DNA of 32,336 bases. It comes from Sulfurovaceae bacterium (lineage in GTDB: Bacteria; Campylobacterota; Campylobacteria; Campylobacterales; Sulfurovaceae). Positions 6,508 through 15,297 of the stretch are shown here, one piece after another. The translations under genes and the position numbers were made by a program. The stretch spans positions 1-32,336 of the forward strand of contig JAOZOG010000003.1 in the NCBI GenBank assembly GCA_029933395.1. The letters are read 5' to 3'. The notes under the pieces are model-generated. The model was not told the origin of the DNA and searched no databases. It worked only from the letters and a program-made list of their open reading frames with translations. Position 1 is the first letter of the stretch; each line of letters opens with the position of its first letter.

Positions 6508-7308
6508 ATGAGCCGATTGTCGGAACAAACAAAACGGGATATACTCTCTTTTTCTATCACGTTGTCACTCTATCTTGGCCTCTTTTTCCTGTGGATATAC
6601 GCTTTTCAAACACTCACACCCTCTTTGGTACAGCCCAATGTCAATACAGTCACACTGAATCTCGATGACTTCACAAAAGAGACCCCGGAAGATATACCCA
6701 TCGAGGAGAAGCAGGAAGAGACCGCAGATGAGCCGGAACCTGTCGAGCAGGAGGAAATGCAGAAGGAGGAGCCTGAGAAGAAAGAGCCAATCGAGGTACC
6801 GCAACCCGAGGAGCCGCCGACCCCCAAAGAGCCCGAACCGGAACCCATAGTCGAAGCCCCGCCACCTCAGCCTCTCAGCGAAAAACCCAAAGCGCAGGTC
6901 GTCGAAAAACCAAAGATCAAAAAACGCATGCCTAAAAAAGTCGCCAAAAAAAAGAGGCACACCAAAAAGAAGAAAAAAAGTGTCAAACGTCGCAGTTCCA
7001 GTGCCCCCAGAAAAGCGAGACGAAGCGGCGGTGTCGGCAGCAGCCGTTTTGTTGCCAGGCTCAAAGCCAAAATCAATGCGCACAAGAGTTATCCCCGTAT
7101 CGCACGAAAAAGAGGGATGCAGGGCAGTGTCAGGGTGAAGTTTCGCATCTCTTCGACAGGCAAACTCTCAGGACTCAGTGTATCGGGACCCCGAATCTTC
7201 CTCAACTCTGCCAGACAGGCAGTGAAGAGCGCTTTTCCTCTCTCCACGAGGGGGGCTTCTCTGCCTATGACAGTCAATCTGACACTGAATTACCACTTAA
7301 AAAAATAA
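6508..7308 (+). CDS. tonB: TonB energy-transducing protein
   Basis: TonB carries proton-motive energy from the inner membrane to outer-membrane receptors. The 266 residues comprise one N-terminal membrane helix (about 15-35), a long periplasmic stretch rich in Pro/Glu (about 58-125), then an unusually basic Lys/Arg segment (about 128-172), and a C-terminal TonB domain (about 178-266) with SYPRIARKRGMQGSVRVKF, the family's YPxxAxxxGxxGxVxVxF signature. The receptor gene follows 75 bp later with its own promoter-like site, so the protein is probably dedicated to it. No exbB or exbD is in the window, so it must borrow them from elsewhere. The ribosome site is weak. Confidence 0.93.
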   Translation: MSRLSEQTKRDILSFSITLSLYLGLFFLWIYAFQTLTPSLVQPNVNTVTLNLDDFTKETPEDIPIEEKQEETADEPEPVEQEEMQKEEPEKKEPIEVPQPEEPPTPKEPEPEPIVEAPPPQPLSEKPKAQVVEKPKIKKRMPKKVAKKKRHTKKKKKSVKRRSSSAPRKARRSGGVGSSRFVARLKAKINAHKSYPRIARKRGMQGSVRVKFRISSTGKLSGLSVSGPRIFLNSARQAVKSAFPLSTRGASLPMTVNLTLNYHLKK

Positions 7309-7318
7309 AATATACTGC

Positions 7319-7350
7319 TTAACACCAATTTAACAAATATTTATCATAAT
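7319..7350 (+). promoter_or_regulatory. nosA promoter with TTAAC-N6-TTAAC direct repeat
   Basis: TTAAC occurs at 7319-7323 and 7330-7334. Ten bases after the second copy is CATAAT at 7345-7350, a good -10. The predicted start at about 7357 leaves a 27-nt leader with AAGGAAG as ribosome site. Spacing matches the tonB and 20489 promoters exactly. Confidence 0.65.
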
Positions 7351-7383
7351 TTTTCCACATCATTATAAAACAAGGAAGTCAAG

Positions 7384-9396
7384 ATGAAACATGCACTCTA
7401 TCTATCCGTCGTTTGCGCTTCAGCTCTCTTCGCTGCCGAGGCAGAGCTGGGTACGATTGACGTAGAGGCCAAATTCGATACGGAAGTGATCAGGGATGTC
7501 AGCGGGGAAGATATCAAATCTGCAGATGTGGCTGATGCCCTGATGAAGCAATCCCCCAGTGTCTCGCTGGTGAGACGAAGTGGAATTGCCAACGATATTA
7601 TCGTCAGAGGACAGAAGAAGGACAATATCAATGTCACGATCGACGGTGCCAAAGTCTGTGGTGCCTGCCCCAACCGTATGGATCCGCCGATATCACATGT
7701 GCTGACAAACAATATCGACTATATTGCGATCGAAGATGGCCCGTTCGATGTCGAAAGCTTCGGTGCGCTCAGTGCGGACGTCAAGGTGCAGACGCGCAAG
7801 CCGACCAAAGCGTTTTCGGGTGACGTAGGCCTCAACTTTGGAAGCTGGGATTACAAGAAAGCGTCTGCAATGGCCAGCGGCGGTTTCGACACAGTAAGGT
7901 TCCTGGTCAGTGTGTCCGGTGAACGGGGCGGGCAGTATGAAGATGGAGACGGCAACAATTTTTATCAGCAGGTCAACAACTATATCGCTGCCAACCTCAA
8001 TGGAGATCCTGAGCATGACAAAAAACTCAAGGCGCAGGCCTATAAGCCGCAGTACAGTGATATGGATGCCTTCACCAAAAAGACCGCGATGGCAAAAATG
8101 TTTTGGGATATCACGGATGCACAGCAGCTCAGGCTGAGCTACACAGGCAACAGAAGTGACGATGTACTCTATCCCAGTACGCCCATGGACGCACTCTACG
8201 ATGACTCCAATATCTACAATGCAGAGTACAGTGCCAAAGATCTGGGCCGATACTCAAAGCAGCTGGATATCCAGATCTACAAGTCGGATGTTGACCACCC
8301 TATGTCCAATATCTACAGAAAAGCATCCAATAAAAAATTGATGAAAAACTGGCTGACGACGGATATGAGAGGTGCGACGATCAAAAACCGTTTCGATGCA
8401 GACAATCATGAAATCACAGTGGGGATTGATTCCAGTCTGAGAAACTGGGACGGTGCCTATTTCGGGGCCGATGATGTTTATCTGGGTATCAGTATCCCCG
8501 ATGTCGATACCCGTAATATCGCTTTTTTTGCTGAAGACAAAATCACGCTTGACAAATTTGTCATAGATCTGGGGCTTCGCTATGATGATACCTCTATCAC
8601 TCCGGCCGGCACGCTTCGGGAAAATGATTATAATGCCCTGAATGGCCATATCGTAGGCACCTGGCACCAAGATGAGGATACAAAGATCTATTTGGGTATC
8701 GGCCGATCCTCCAGGGTGCCGGATGCAAAGGAACTCTATTTTCAAAAAGCAGGAAAAGTACTTGGCACACCGGATCTGGATCTTGTGACCAATACGGAAA
8801 TCGATCTTGGAGCCAAAAAGCAGTTTGAAAATGCTACCTTGGAAGCCAAACTCTTTTACAGTATGCTGGGGAATTTTATCTTCTACAATGCTGACAGAAT
8901 GGTGAATCGTTTTGAAAACATGGATGCAACGATTTATGGCTTTGAGTTGAGTGGTACCTATGTGGCGACAGATTCTATCTATTTTGATTATGGAATTGCT
9001 TATCAAAGAGGCGAAAAGGATAATCCTTTGAGTGGGCAGGCCGGAACCAATATGCCGGAAATCCCGCCACTGAAGCTGACAGCGGCCGTTAACTACGATT
9101 ATGATGCTACGGCGAATTTGAGGGCCGAATTTGTTGCTGCGCATCGTTGGGACGACGTCGACTATGAAAATGGCGAGCAGGTGCTTGCGGGCTGGGGAGT
9201 CGTCAATCTGAAGGGGACAAAAACATTCTATGATTCTCTCGAATTGACCATTGGTGTCGACAACCTGTTCGACAAGACTTATGCCATATCAAACACCTAT
9301 CAGGATTTGACACTGATCAGCGGTGGTGTCGGTGAAGTGATGTTGATGAATGAACCGGGCCGCTATATCTATGCCAATTTGAAATATACTTTCTAG
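7384..9396 (+). CDS. nosA: TonB-dependent outer-membrane copper receptor, NosA/OprC type
   Basis: The 670-residue outer-membrane barrel has a Sec signal peptide (MKHALYLSVVCASALFAAEA), a plug domain (about 35-140) and a C-terminus ending in Phe (NLKYTF) as barrels do. The plug contains GACPNRMDPPIS, nearly the same as the GGCPNRMDPP of OprC/NosA. C95 and M99 form CxxxM, and H305/M307 form an HxM in DVDHPMSN, the pair described as the copper site of Pseudomonas OprC. An extra C92 makes CxxC with C95. NosA was first known as an outer-membrane protein needed for copper-containing N2O reductase in Pseudomonas stutzeri. It lies directly between tonB and nosZ. The family is sure; copper as substrate is a strong inference from the motif and context. 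Confidence 0.93.
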   Translation: MKHALYLSVVCASALFAAEAELGTIDVEAKFDTEVIRDVSGEDIKSADVADALMKQSPSVSLVRRSGIANDIIVRGQKKDNINVTIDGAKVCGACPNRMDPPISHVLTNNIDYIAIEDGPFDVESFGALSADVKVQTRKPTKAFSGDVGLNFGSWDYKKASAMASGGFDTVRFLVSVSGERGGQYEDGDGNNFYQQVNNYIAANLNGDPEHDKKLKAQAYKPQYSDMDAFTKKTAMAKMFWDITDAQQLRLSYTGNRSDDVLYPSTPMDALYDDSNIYNAEYSAKDLGRYSKQLDIQIYKSDVDHPMSNIYRKASNKKLMKNWLTTDMRGATIKNRFDADNHEITVGIDSSLRNWDGAYFGADDVYLGISIPDVDTRNIAFFAEDKITLDKFVIDLGLRYDDTSITPAGTLRENDYNALNGHIVGTWHQDEDTKIYLGIGRSSRVPDAKELYFQKAGKVLGTPDLDLVTNTEIDLGAKKQFENATLEAKLFYSMLGNFIFYNADRMVNRFENMDATIYGFELSGTYVATDSIYFDYGIAYQRGEKDNPLSGQAGTNMPEIPPLKLTAAVNYDYDATANLRAEFVAAHRWDDVDYENGEQVLAGWGVVNLKGTKTFYDSLELTIGVDNLFDKTYAISNTYQDLTLISGGVGEVMLMNEPGRYIYANLKYTF

Positions 9397-9439
9397 CTTC
9401 ATCTGTCTGCCGGCATTCGTCTTTTGGCCGCTGCAGGCC

Positions 9440-9460
9440 GGCAGGCCCGGCTGCCTTTTG
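9440..9460 (+). terminator. Putative terminator after nosA
   Basis: GGCAG (9440-9444), loop GCCCGG, CTGCC (9451-9455) and then TTTTG. The stem is short (5 bp) but GC-rich. A larger alternative, CTGCCGGC (9407-9414) with GCCGGCAG (9437-9444), competes with it. It is the best candidate for separating nosA from nosZ transcription. Confidence 0.45.
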
Positions 9461-9538
9461 TGCCCATGTTTTCTATTTTTTCATAGCGATCATCAATAAA
9501 ATTTATTAAAAATAATCCAGAATATCGCTTTTTATCAC

Positions 9539-9561
9539 AGAAGTGTTAAAGAAGTGTTAAC
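9539..9561 (+). promoter_or_regulatory. Tandem 11-mer direct repeat upstream of nosZ
   Basis: AGAAGTGTTAA is repeated exactly at 9539-9549 and 9550-9560. Read as the regulon motif it is TTAAA-N6-TTAAC (9546-9561), one mismatch from the copies at tonB, nosA and 20489. Here the base ten positions on is not a good -10, and the FNR-type promoter lies 35 bp downstream, so this copy could act as an upstream activation site. Confidence 0.5.
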
Positions 9562-9595
9562 TAATCAACGAATACCGCTGAAATTTGCCTTAAAA

Positions 9596-9637
9596 TTGAT
9601 GCATATCAAGAAGAACTAAAGCAAAATCGCTTATGCT
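9596..9637 (+). promoter_or_regulatory. FNR/CRP-type box and -10 of nosZ
   Basis: TTGAT-GCAT-ATCAA (9596-9609) is a full FNR consensus. TATGCT (9632-9637) lies exactly where the -10 of a class II promoter should be when the box is centred at -41.5, giving a start at about 9644. FNR-family regulators (Nss proteins in Wolinella) control nos genes in this phylum. The regulator itself is not in the window. Confidence 0.75.
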
Positions 9638-9670
9638 TAGAATTGGAATAACTTATAAAAAGGAGAAAGT

Positions 9671-12277
9671 ATGCTTAGCTTACACAAAAAGCTCTTCGGC
9701 TTGGCGGTTGGTGCCTGTGTCGCGACGACATTTGCATCTGCAGCCAGCGGCGAGCTTGACAAAGTGATGAAAGAGCGTGGCCTGACTCAGGCAGACCTGC
9801 TTGCAGCGGCGAAAACATATACGCCGAGTGGGGGGCGTGACAAATATATCATCTTCAGTTCGGGTGGTCAATCCGGACAGATTATGGTGTATGGTGTACC
9901 CTCTATGAGACTGCTCAAGTATATCGGTGTCTTTACGCCGGAGCCTTGGCAGGGATGGGGATATGATGACGATACCAAAAAGGTATTGGCGCAGGGTAAT
10001 ATTCGTGGTAAATCTATTACCTGGGGTGACACACACCACCCGGGACTTTCTGAAACAGATGGTAAGTATGACGGTAAATGGCTCGTTATCAATGACAAAG
10101 CCAACCCAAGACTTGCTGTGATAGATCTGACAGACTTTGTTACCAAGCAGATCGTCGTCAACCCGGTTTTCAAATCTGATCATGGTGGAGCATTCTTTAC
10201 GCCTAACTCCGAGTACATTCTCGAAGCGTGCCAGTATGCTGCACCATTCGACAACAACTATCACCCAATCGATGAGTATAAAGAGACTTATCGTGGCGGT
10301 GTAACAGTCTGGAAGTTCGACCACGAAAAAGGAAAGATCCTTCCTGAAGAGTCATTTACAATCGAAATGCCTCCTTATATGCAGGATCTTTCCGATGCCG
10401 GTAAAGCAGCGAGTAACGGTTGGGGATTTACCAACTCATTCAACTCCGAAATGTACACCGGTGGTATCGAAAAAGGTCTTCCTCCGTTTGAAGCGGGTAT
10501 GAGCCGTAACGATACCGACTTCCTCCATATGTACAACTGGAAGAAGCTGGCAGAACTGGCAAAAGATGACAAGAATGTCAAAGTTATCAACGGTCACCGT
10601 GTCATCCCTATGGATGTAGCCGTCAAAAATGATGCGCTTTTCCTGATTCCTGAGCCAAAATCACCTCACGGGGTAGATGTCTCTCCTGATGGTAAGAAGA
10701 TCGTTGTTTGCGGTAAACTTGATACCCATGCAACCGTTTACGATTTTGACAAATTGATGAACGCCATCAAGAATAAAGAGTATGCCGGTAAAGATCCCTA
10801 TGGTATACCTATCCTTGATATGAAGAAAACGATGCACTGCCAGGCAGAGTTGGGCCTGGGGCCACTGCATAACCAGTATGGATCCAATTGGGAAAAAGAG
10901 GGTGAGATCTATACCTCTCTCTATGTTGACTCCCAGGTTGTCAAGTGGAACTACCTGACGTGTAAAGTAGAAGATAGACAAAACGTCAACTACAACATCG
11001 GTCACCTTTGCGGAATGGAAGGGAAATCGGCAGACCCTCAGGGTGAGTATATCATCGCATTGAATAAGCTGGCGATCGATAGATTTAACGAGATTGGGCC
11101 TCTGCATCCGCAGAACCACCAGTTGATCGATATCCGCGGCAAGAAGATGCAGTTGCTTTACGATATGCCGGTACCTCTGGGTGAGCCACACCAGGCAGTC
11201 GCGATCAGAGCTGATAAGCTGCATACGCATGTACGCTATAAAATGGGAACAAATGCCTTCACAGGCGAGATTCACGAAGGTAAAACACTGGCAGGTCAGG
11301 AGAAGATCGTAAGAAAAGGTAACCATGTCTATATCTATGGAACGGTTGTCCGATCTCACATCAACCCTGAGCGTGTGACAGTGAATAAGGGCGATACGGT
11401 AACATTCTATCTCACCAACCTCGAAAGAGCAGAGGATGAGACACACGGATTTACAGTAGATACCTATAATGTCCACACGTCACTGGAGCCGGGCAAAACA
11501 GTTGCGGTCACATTCAAGGCAGATCTCGAAGGTGTCTTCCCGTACTACTGTACAGAGTTCTGTTCAGCACTTCACCTGGAGATGATGGGTTACCTGATGG
11601 TCAAAGACCCCAACAAGAAGTATGAGAAAGCAGCGAAGCTGAAAATAGCGGCAATGAGTCCTGAGCAGCTCAAAAAAGAGTATGATCAGACAGTAGCGGT
11701 CAACGATGCGACAGACAAAGTCATCCAGAGTGTTGTGAAATTCCTCAAAGAGAATCACTATGAGAAGTATCCAACAATCAAGGCACTGGTAGAAGATGCA
11801 CTGGATCAGTATGGCAAGATCCCTGAGCAGAAGAAGCAGGCGGATGAAGCGGTCAAAGCCGGTGATATGGAGAAAGCGATTCTCTTCGAAAATATGATCT
11901 GGCAGTATATGGTTAAGACAGCTGATGTCGGTATCCGTGCGAAAGACCTCCTGGTCAAAAAAGTAGCCAAGCCTATGAGTGATGCTGCCAAGCGTGGTGA
12001 AGCGGCTTATCTCGAAGGTGGATGTAACGGATGTCACGTTATTGGAAAAGTATCTTCAGGTCCAGACTTGACAGGTGTTCTCCAGAGACATGAGAATGGT
12101 GAGAAGTGGGTAGCCGAGTGGATCATGCATCCAGAAACTATGTATGACAATGACTACATCAAGTCAATGGTCAACTACTTCAACCTCCGTATGCCTAACC
12201 AGGGTATGACGGAAGAGCAGACTAAAGATATCATCGAATATCTGAAGTGGATCGACGAAAACGCGAATCTCTTCTAG
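9671..12277 (+). CDS. nosZ: Nitrous oxide reductase, clade II, with fused cytochrome c domain
   Basis: NosZ reduces N2O to N2 in the periplasm. The 868-residue protein starts with a Sec-type signal (no twin Arg), as in clade II enzymes. The propeller (about 40-520) holds CuZ-type His motifs: GDTHHPGLS, KSDHGGAFF, SPHGVDVSPDG, PLHNQYGSNW, YNIGHLCGMEG, PLHPQNHQ and GEPHQAVAI. A cupredoxin domain (about 540-645) has the CuA site YCTEFCSALHLEM. The C-terminal extension has a c-type haem site, C785-N-G-C788-H789, with a later Met-rich stretch as possible axial ligand; this fusion is typical of Wolinella-type NosZ. The ATG follows AAAAGGAGA. The gene has an FNR-type promoter in front and a hairpin plus a second FNR-type promoter behind. 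Confidence 0.98.
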   Translation: MLSLHKKLFGLAVGACVATTFASAASGELDKVMKERGLTQADLLAAAKTYTPSGGRDKYIIFSSGGQSGQIMVYGVPSMRLLKYIGVFTPEPWQGWGYDDDTKKVLAQGNIRGKSITWGDTHHPGLSETDGKYDGKWLVINDKANPRLAVIDLTDFVTKQIVVNPVFKSDHGGAFFTPNSEYILEACQYAAPFDNNYHPIDEYKETYRGGVTVWKFDHEKGKILPEESFTIEMPPYMQDLSDAGKAASNGWGFTNSFNSEMYTGGIEKGLPPFEAGMSRNDTDFLHMYNWKKLAELAKDDKNVKVINGHRVIPMDVAVKNDALFLIPEPKSPHGVDVSPDGKKIVVCGKLDTHATVYDFDKLMNAIKNKEYAGKDPYGIPILDMKKTMHCQAELGLGPLHNQYGSNWEKEGEIYTSLYVDSQVVKWNYLTCKVEDRQNVNYNIGHLCGMEGKSADPQGEYIIALNKLAIDRFNEIGPLHPQNHQLIDIRGKKMQLLYDMPVPLGEPHQAVAIRADKLHTHVRYKMGTNAFTGEIHEGKTLAGQEKIVRKGNHVYIYGTVVRSHINPERVTVNKGDTVTFYLTNLERAEDETHGFTVDTYNVHTSLEPGKTVAVTFKADLEGVFPYYCTEFCSALHLEMMGYLMVKDPNKKYEKAAKLKIAAMSPEQLKKEYDQTVAVNDATDKVIQSVVKFLKENHYEKYPTIKALVEDALDQYGKIPEQKKQADEAVKAGDMEKAILFENMIWQYMVKTADVGIRAKDLLVKKVAKPMSDAAKRGEAAYLEGGCNGCHVIGKVSSGPDLTGVLQRHENGEKWVAEWIMHPETMYDNDYIKSMVNYFNLRMPNQGMTEEQTKDIIEYLKWIDENANLF

Positions 12278-12290
12278 GATCTGCAAAAAT

Positions 12291-12313
12291 ACAGGAGACT
12301 CTCCGTCTCCTGT
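12291..12313 (+). terminator. Hairpin after nosZ
   Basis: ACAGGAGAC (12291-12299), loop TCTCC and GTCTCCTGT (12305-12313) form a perfect 9-bp stem 14 nt after the nosZ stop. There is no U-tract behind it, so it may protect the nosZ mRNA 3' end or cause partial termination, letting nosZ be made in excess over the assembly genes. Confidence 0.55.
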
Positions 12314-12371
12314 TACCAAATAACCCCTAAACTATAATCAACTCTTATTTTATATATAATTTTAACTTCAC

Positions 12372-12413
12372 TTGATATTTATCAAGCAGCTCTTTATAAC
12401 TTTGCAGTAGAAT
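12372..12413 (+). promoter_or_regulatory. FNR/CRP-type box and -10 of the nosB operon
   Basis: TTGAT-ATTT-ATCAA (12372-12385) lies inside the 16-nt palindrome CTTGATATTTATCAAG. TAGAAT (12408-12413) is placed exactly for a class II promoter with a start at about 12420, the same geometry as at nosZ. The rest of this 188-bp spacer holds only the nosZ hairpin and AT-rich sequence. Confidence 0.75.
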
Positions 12414-12465
12414 GTAAAAGGAAATAAAAATGGGTACAATAACCCATTCATAAAAAGGATCAATA

Positions 12466-13248
12466 ATGAGTTCTTTGGCAAAAGCGAGAATTTTTACACT
12501 GTTGGCACTGGGCATACTGCTCTACTGGTTTGTCGTACCGGCAGTTTTGACGCACAATGTCGTTGAAATGGGACGGCAGGGGAAGGGAGACAAGATCTCT
12601 GACCTCACTGTAAAAGCTTGGGATTATTATCAAAAGGGACGCTATGTTTCGCCCAATATACCCAAAGAGGATGCCAACAATCTGAAGAAGATGATTGAGG
12701 ACGATATGGAGCTGAATGTGGTCACTGCGCCACTCTGGTATGTTTCGCTCGAAGCGCCCAACTACCCAAAAGATGCCTTCCCTGAGGGTATTCCTGTCTT
12801 TTACCACTTCGACGGCTTCAGTGGAGACGTCCATGAGATGAATACGATCAACCACTATATCGGAATGGACCCTATGGAGAGAGGCGCACCCTATCTGCGT
12901 ATGTTGGCCCCCTATGCTTTGATCTTCGTAGCCTGGATCTTCGCGATGTTTATGATTTACAACAACAGGTTGTTGAATCTTCTGATGCTGGTACCGATAT
13001 CTCTGCCTCTGATCTTCGTAGGATTCTACTCCTACTGGCTCTACTGGTTCGGTCACCATATGCATGACTGGGGTGCTTTCAAAATCAAACCATTTACACC
13101 GACAGTTTTTGGAGATGGCAAAGTGGCACAATTCACGACCCACTCCTATCCGAGTATCGGCTTTTGGCTCTTGGTGGCGATCAGTGTTTTGAGTATCCTG
13201 GCACTGGCAGCCAAGCGAAAATATCAAAAAAGCGAACAAGCAGCCTGA
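12466..13248 (+). CDS. nosB: NosB, membrane protein of clade II nos clusters
   Basis: The protein has 260 residues. One N-terminal membrane helix (about 8-28) is followed by a periplasmic-type domain of about 110 residues, two adjacent helices (about 146-165 and 169-191) and a last helix (about 227-247). Genes of this form directly follow nosZ in Wolinella-type clusters. NosB is reported to be needed for N2O respiration in Wolinella succinogenes, although its biochemical role is not settled. It starts the second nos transcript, has AAAAGGATCA as ribosome site and is followed by nosD one base after its stop. No cofactor motif is obvious; several His residues cluster in WFGHHMHDWG. Confidence 0.88.
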   Translation: MSSLAKARIFTLLALGILLYWFVVPAVLTHNVVEMGRQGKGDKISDLTVKAWDYYQKGRYVSPNIPKEDANNLKKMIEDDMELNVVTAPLWYVSLEAPNYPKDAFPEGIPVFYHFDGFSGDVHEMNTINHYIGMDPMERGAPYLRMLAPYALIFVAWIFAMFMIYNNRLLNLLMLVPISLPLIFVGFYSYWLYWFGHHMHDWGAFKIKPFTPTVFGDGKVAQFTTHSYPSIGFWLLVAISVLSILALAAKRKYQKSEQAA

Positions 13249-13249
13249 A

Positions 13250-14473
13250 ATGATAGGTAAAATCATAGTTTCCGCAATGGCGATGATACAGATTGTGTCA
13301 GCCGGCAACCTTTTGCAGGAAGCTATCGATAAGGCAAAACCGGGATCACGGCTGGAGCTTCCGGCCGGTGTCTACCGCGGCAATATCGTGATCGACAAAC
13401 CGTTGATCATCGACGGCAAGGATCAGAAAGCTGTGATCGAAGGTGACGGCAAGGGTACGGTGGTCAGGATCAGCAGTTCCGGCGTCACCATCAAGAATCT
13501 TACGATCAGGCACAGCGGGGCTCAGCATGAGAGAGTAGATGCGGGTGTCGCGCTGGAGAAAGTGAAACAGTGCACCGTTGAAAACTGTAAGATTATTGAT
13601 TGCCTCTTTGGTATTGATATGAATGAAGTGAGCAACTCGGAGATCGTTGGAAACTATATCGAGTCCAAACCTTTCGATCTGGGTGTACGGGGTGATGGTG
13701 TGCGGCTCTGGTATAGCAATGACAACCACCTCAGTGAAAACCATCTCTATAAATCCCGGGATTTTGTCGTATGGTACTCACATGGAAATCTGATCGAAAA
13801 AAATATCGGTGAATATGGCAGATACTCTCTGCACTTTATGTATACCGGTAAGAATTTTGTCAAAAACAATACATACAAGCACAACTCCGTGGGAATTTTC
13901 TTTATGTACTCGCGCGATACGATCGCGACGGGCAATCTGGTGCAAAACTCCATGGGGACGACCGGCCTGGGTATTGGACTGAAAGATGCCAGCAATTTTA
14001 CGATCAAAGACAATACAATCATCTATTGTGCAAGAGGACTCTATGTGGATCGCTCTCCATTTGAGCCTGATACAATCAATCTGATCGAGGGGAATCGTAT
14101 CATTTACAACAGCGAGGGGGTGCATTTTCACTCTCTGAGTCTGCATAACCGTTTTGTCAACAATATATTCAAGGGGAATATTGAAAGTATTGTCAATGAT
14201 TCCTATAATACGAAAATTACGGAAAACTACTTTGACGGCAACTATTGGGATGATTATGAAGGATTTGACAGAAACAGTGACGGTACAGGTGATACACCCT
14301 ATCACTACTATGCCTATGCCGACAAGGTTTGGCTTCTCAATCACAATGTCAAATTCTTTTACGGTTCGCCCGTGATTTCGATCCTCAATTTTCTTGCAAA
14401 GCTGGCACCTTTTTCCGAGCCGGTACTGCTCTTGAGCGATAAACATCCAAAAATGCACGAAGGACAGGTCTGA
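13250..14473 (+). CDS. nosD: Periplasmic copper-maturation protein NosD
   Basis: The 407 residues have a Sec signal peptide (about 1-19) followed by a right-handed parallel beta-helix built of CASH/NosD repeats: recurring N-x-I-x-x-N and I-x-x-N steps such as NLTIRHS, CKIIDC, NNHLSENHLY and NFTIKDNTII. NosD works with NosF and NosY and the NosL chaperone in building the CuZ site of NosZ. It begins one base after nosB, and its TGA overlaps the ATG of nosG by one base, so translation is coupled. Confidence 0.95.
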   Translation: MIGKIIVSAMAMIQIVSAGNLLQEAIDKAKPGSRLELPAGVYRGNIVIDKPLIIDGKDQKAVIEGDGKGTVVRISSSGVTIKNLTIRHSGAQHERVDAGVALEKVKQCTVENCKIIDCLFGIDMNEVSNSEIVGNYIESKPFDLGVRGDGVRLWYSNDNHLSENHLYKSRDFVVWYSHGNLIEKNIGEYGRYSLHFMYTGKNFVKNNTYKHNSVGIFFMYSRDTIATGNLVQNSMGTTGLGIGLKDASNFTIKDNTIIYCARGLYVDRSPFEPDTINLIEGNRIIYNSEGVHFHSLSLHNRFVNNIFKGNIESIVNDSYNTKITENYFDGNYWDDYEGFDRNSDGTGDTPYHYYAYADKVWLLNHNVKFFYGSPVISILNFLAKLAPFSEPVLLLSDKHPKMHEGQV

Positions 14474-15297
14474 TGGAACAGATAGAGAAAAAAAAGAGCC
14501 TCAAAGAGGAACAGAAAAGACGAAAGTTCATGAAGCAGGTAGCAGGCCTTGGTGTTCTGGGACTTGCTTCTGCCGGCGGAATATGGGCAGCGAAAGATTT
14601 CAAGCCGGATAAGGCGAGACTGCGTCCCCCTGGCGCAGTACCAGAGGATCAATATTTGACAATGTGTATCAAGTGCGGTCAGTGCCTGCAGGTCTGTCCT
14701 TACGATTCGATCCTGCTGGAAGATTATGATGGCAAGGCGGGTGTGGGAACGGCCTATATCGCTCCTCTGGAGAGAGGCTGCTACCTCTGTGAAGCCTTTC
14801 CATGTGTATTGGCCTGTCCCACGGGCGCATTGGATCATGAGGCCAATGTCATCGAGAAGGTCCATATGGGAATGGCGATCATTGTCAATGAAAGTGCATG
14901 TATCGCACTGAAAAATGAAAAAGTGACATCGGAGATGATCGGCAGGATCTATGATCATACCAAGGTGATCACCCCCGAAGAGCGCCAAAGTCGAAAGGTC
15001 GAGGTCGACCCCAACGAACCGGAGAAGGTTATATTGCAAAAAGAGCTTTTGCAAAAGCTCAGCAAGCAGGAGGGTAAAGTCTGTACACTTTGTGCAGAGC
15101 TGTGTCCTTTCGAGCCTGATCCCACTCTGGCGATCGGTATGATCTCCAAGGATGGTGGGCTCTTCCCTGAGATACGGGAAGCCTGTGTCGGATGCGGTGC
15201 CTGTGTAGAGCTCTGCCCGACCAAAGTACTCCAGATTCTTCCTGGGGCCAGTTATGCAGATGTCTATCAGAAAAACAAAGGAGCAGAAAATGCTTAA
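14473..15297 (+). CDS. nosG: NosG, NapG-like periplasmic iron-sulfur protein
   Basis: The 274-residue protein resembles NapG. A Tat-type leader (RRKFMKQVAGLGVLGLASAG, about 16-35) precedes ferredoxin cysteine sets at C65/68/71/75, C103/106/111/115, about C204/207/211 and C238/241/244/248, consistent with four [4Fe-4S] clusters. With NosH it is thought to form a menaquinol-oxidising pair that sends electrons to the NosC cytochromes and NosZ, replacing NosR, which is absent here. The stop lies eight bases inside the next gene. Confidence 0.93.
   Translation: MEQIEKKKSLKEEQKRRKFMKQVAGLGVLGLASAGGIWAAKDFKPDKARLRPPGAVPEDQYLTMCIKCGQCLQVCPYDSILLEDYDGKAGVGTAYIAPLERGCYLCEAFPCVLACPTGALDHEANVIEKVHMGMAIIVNESACIALKNEKVTSEMIGRIYDHTKVITPEERQSRKVEVDPNEPEKVILQKELLQKLSKQEGKVCTLCAELCPFEPDPTLAIGMISKDGGLFPEIREACVGCGACVELCPTKVLQILPGASYADVYQKNKGAENA

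Noticed and set aside
8254..9144. 296-codon minus-strand ORF
   Set aside because: Antisense to the nosA barrel; no ribosome site or domain.
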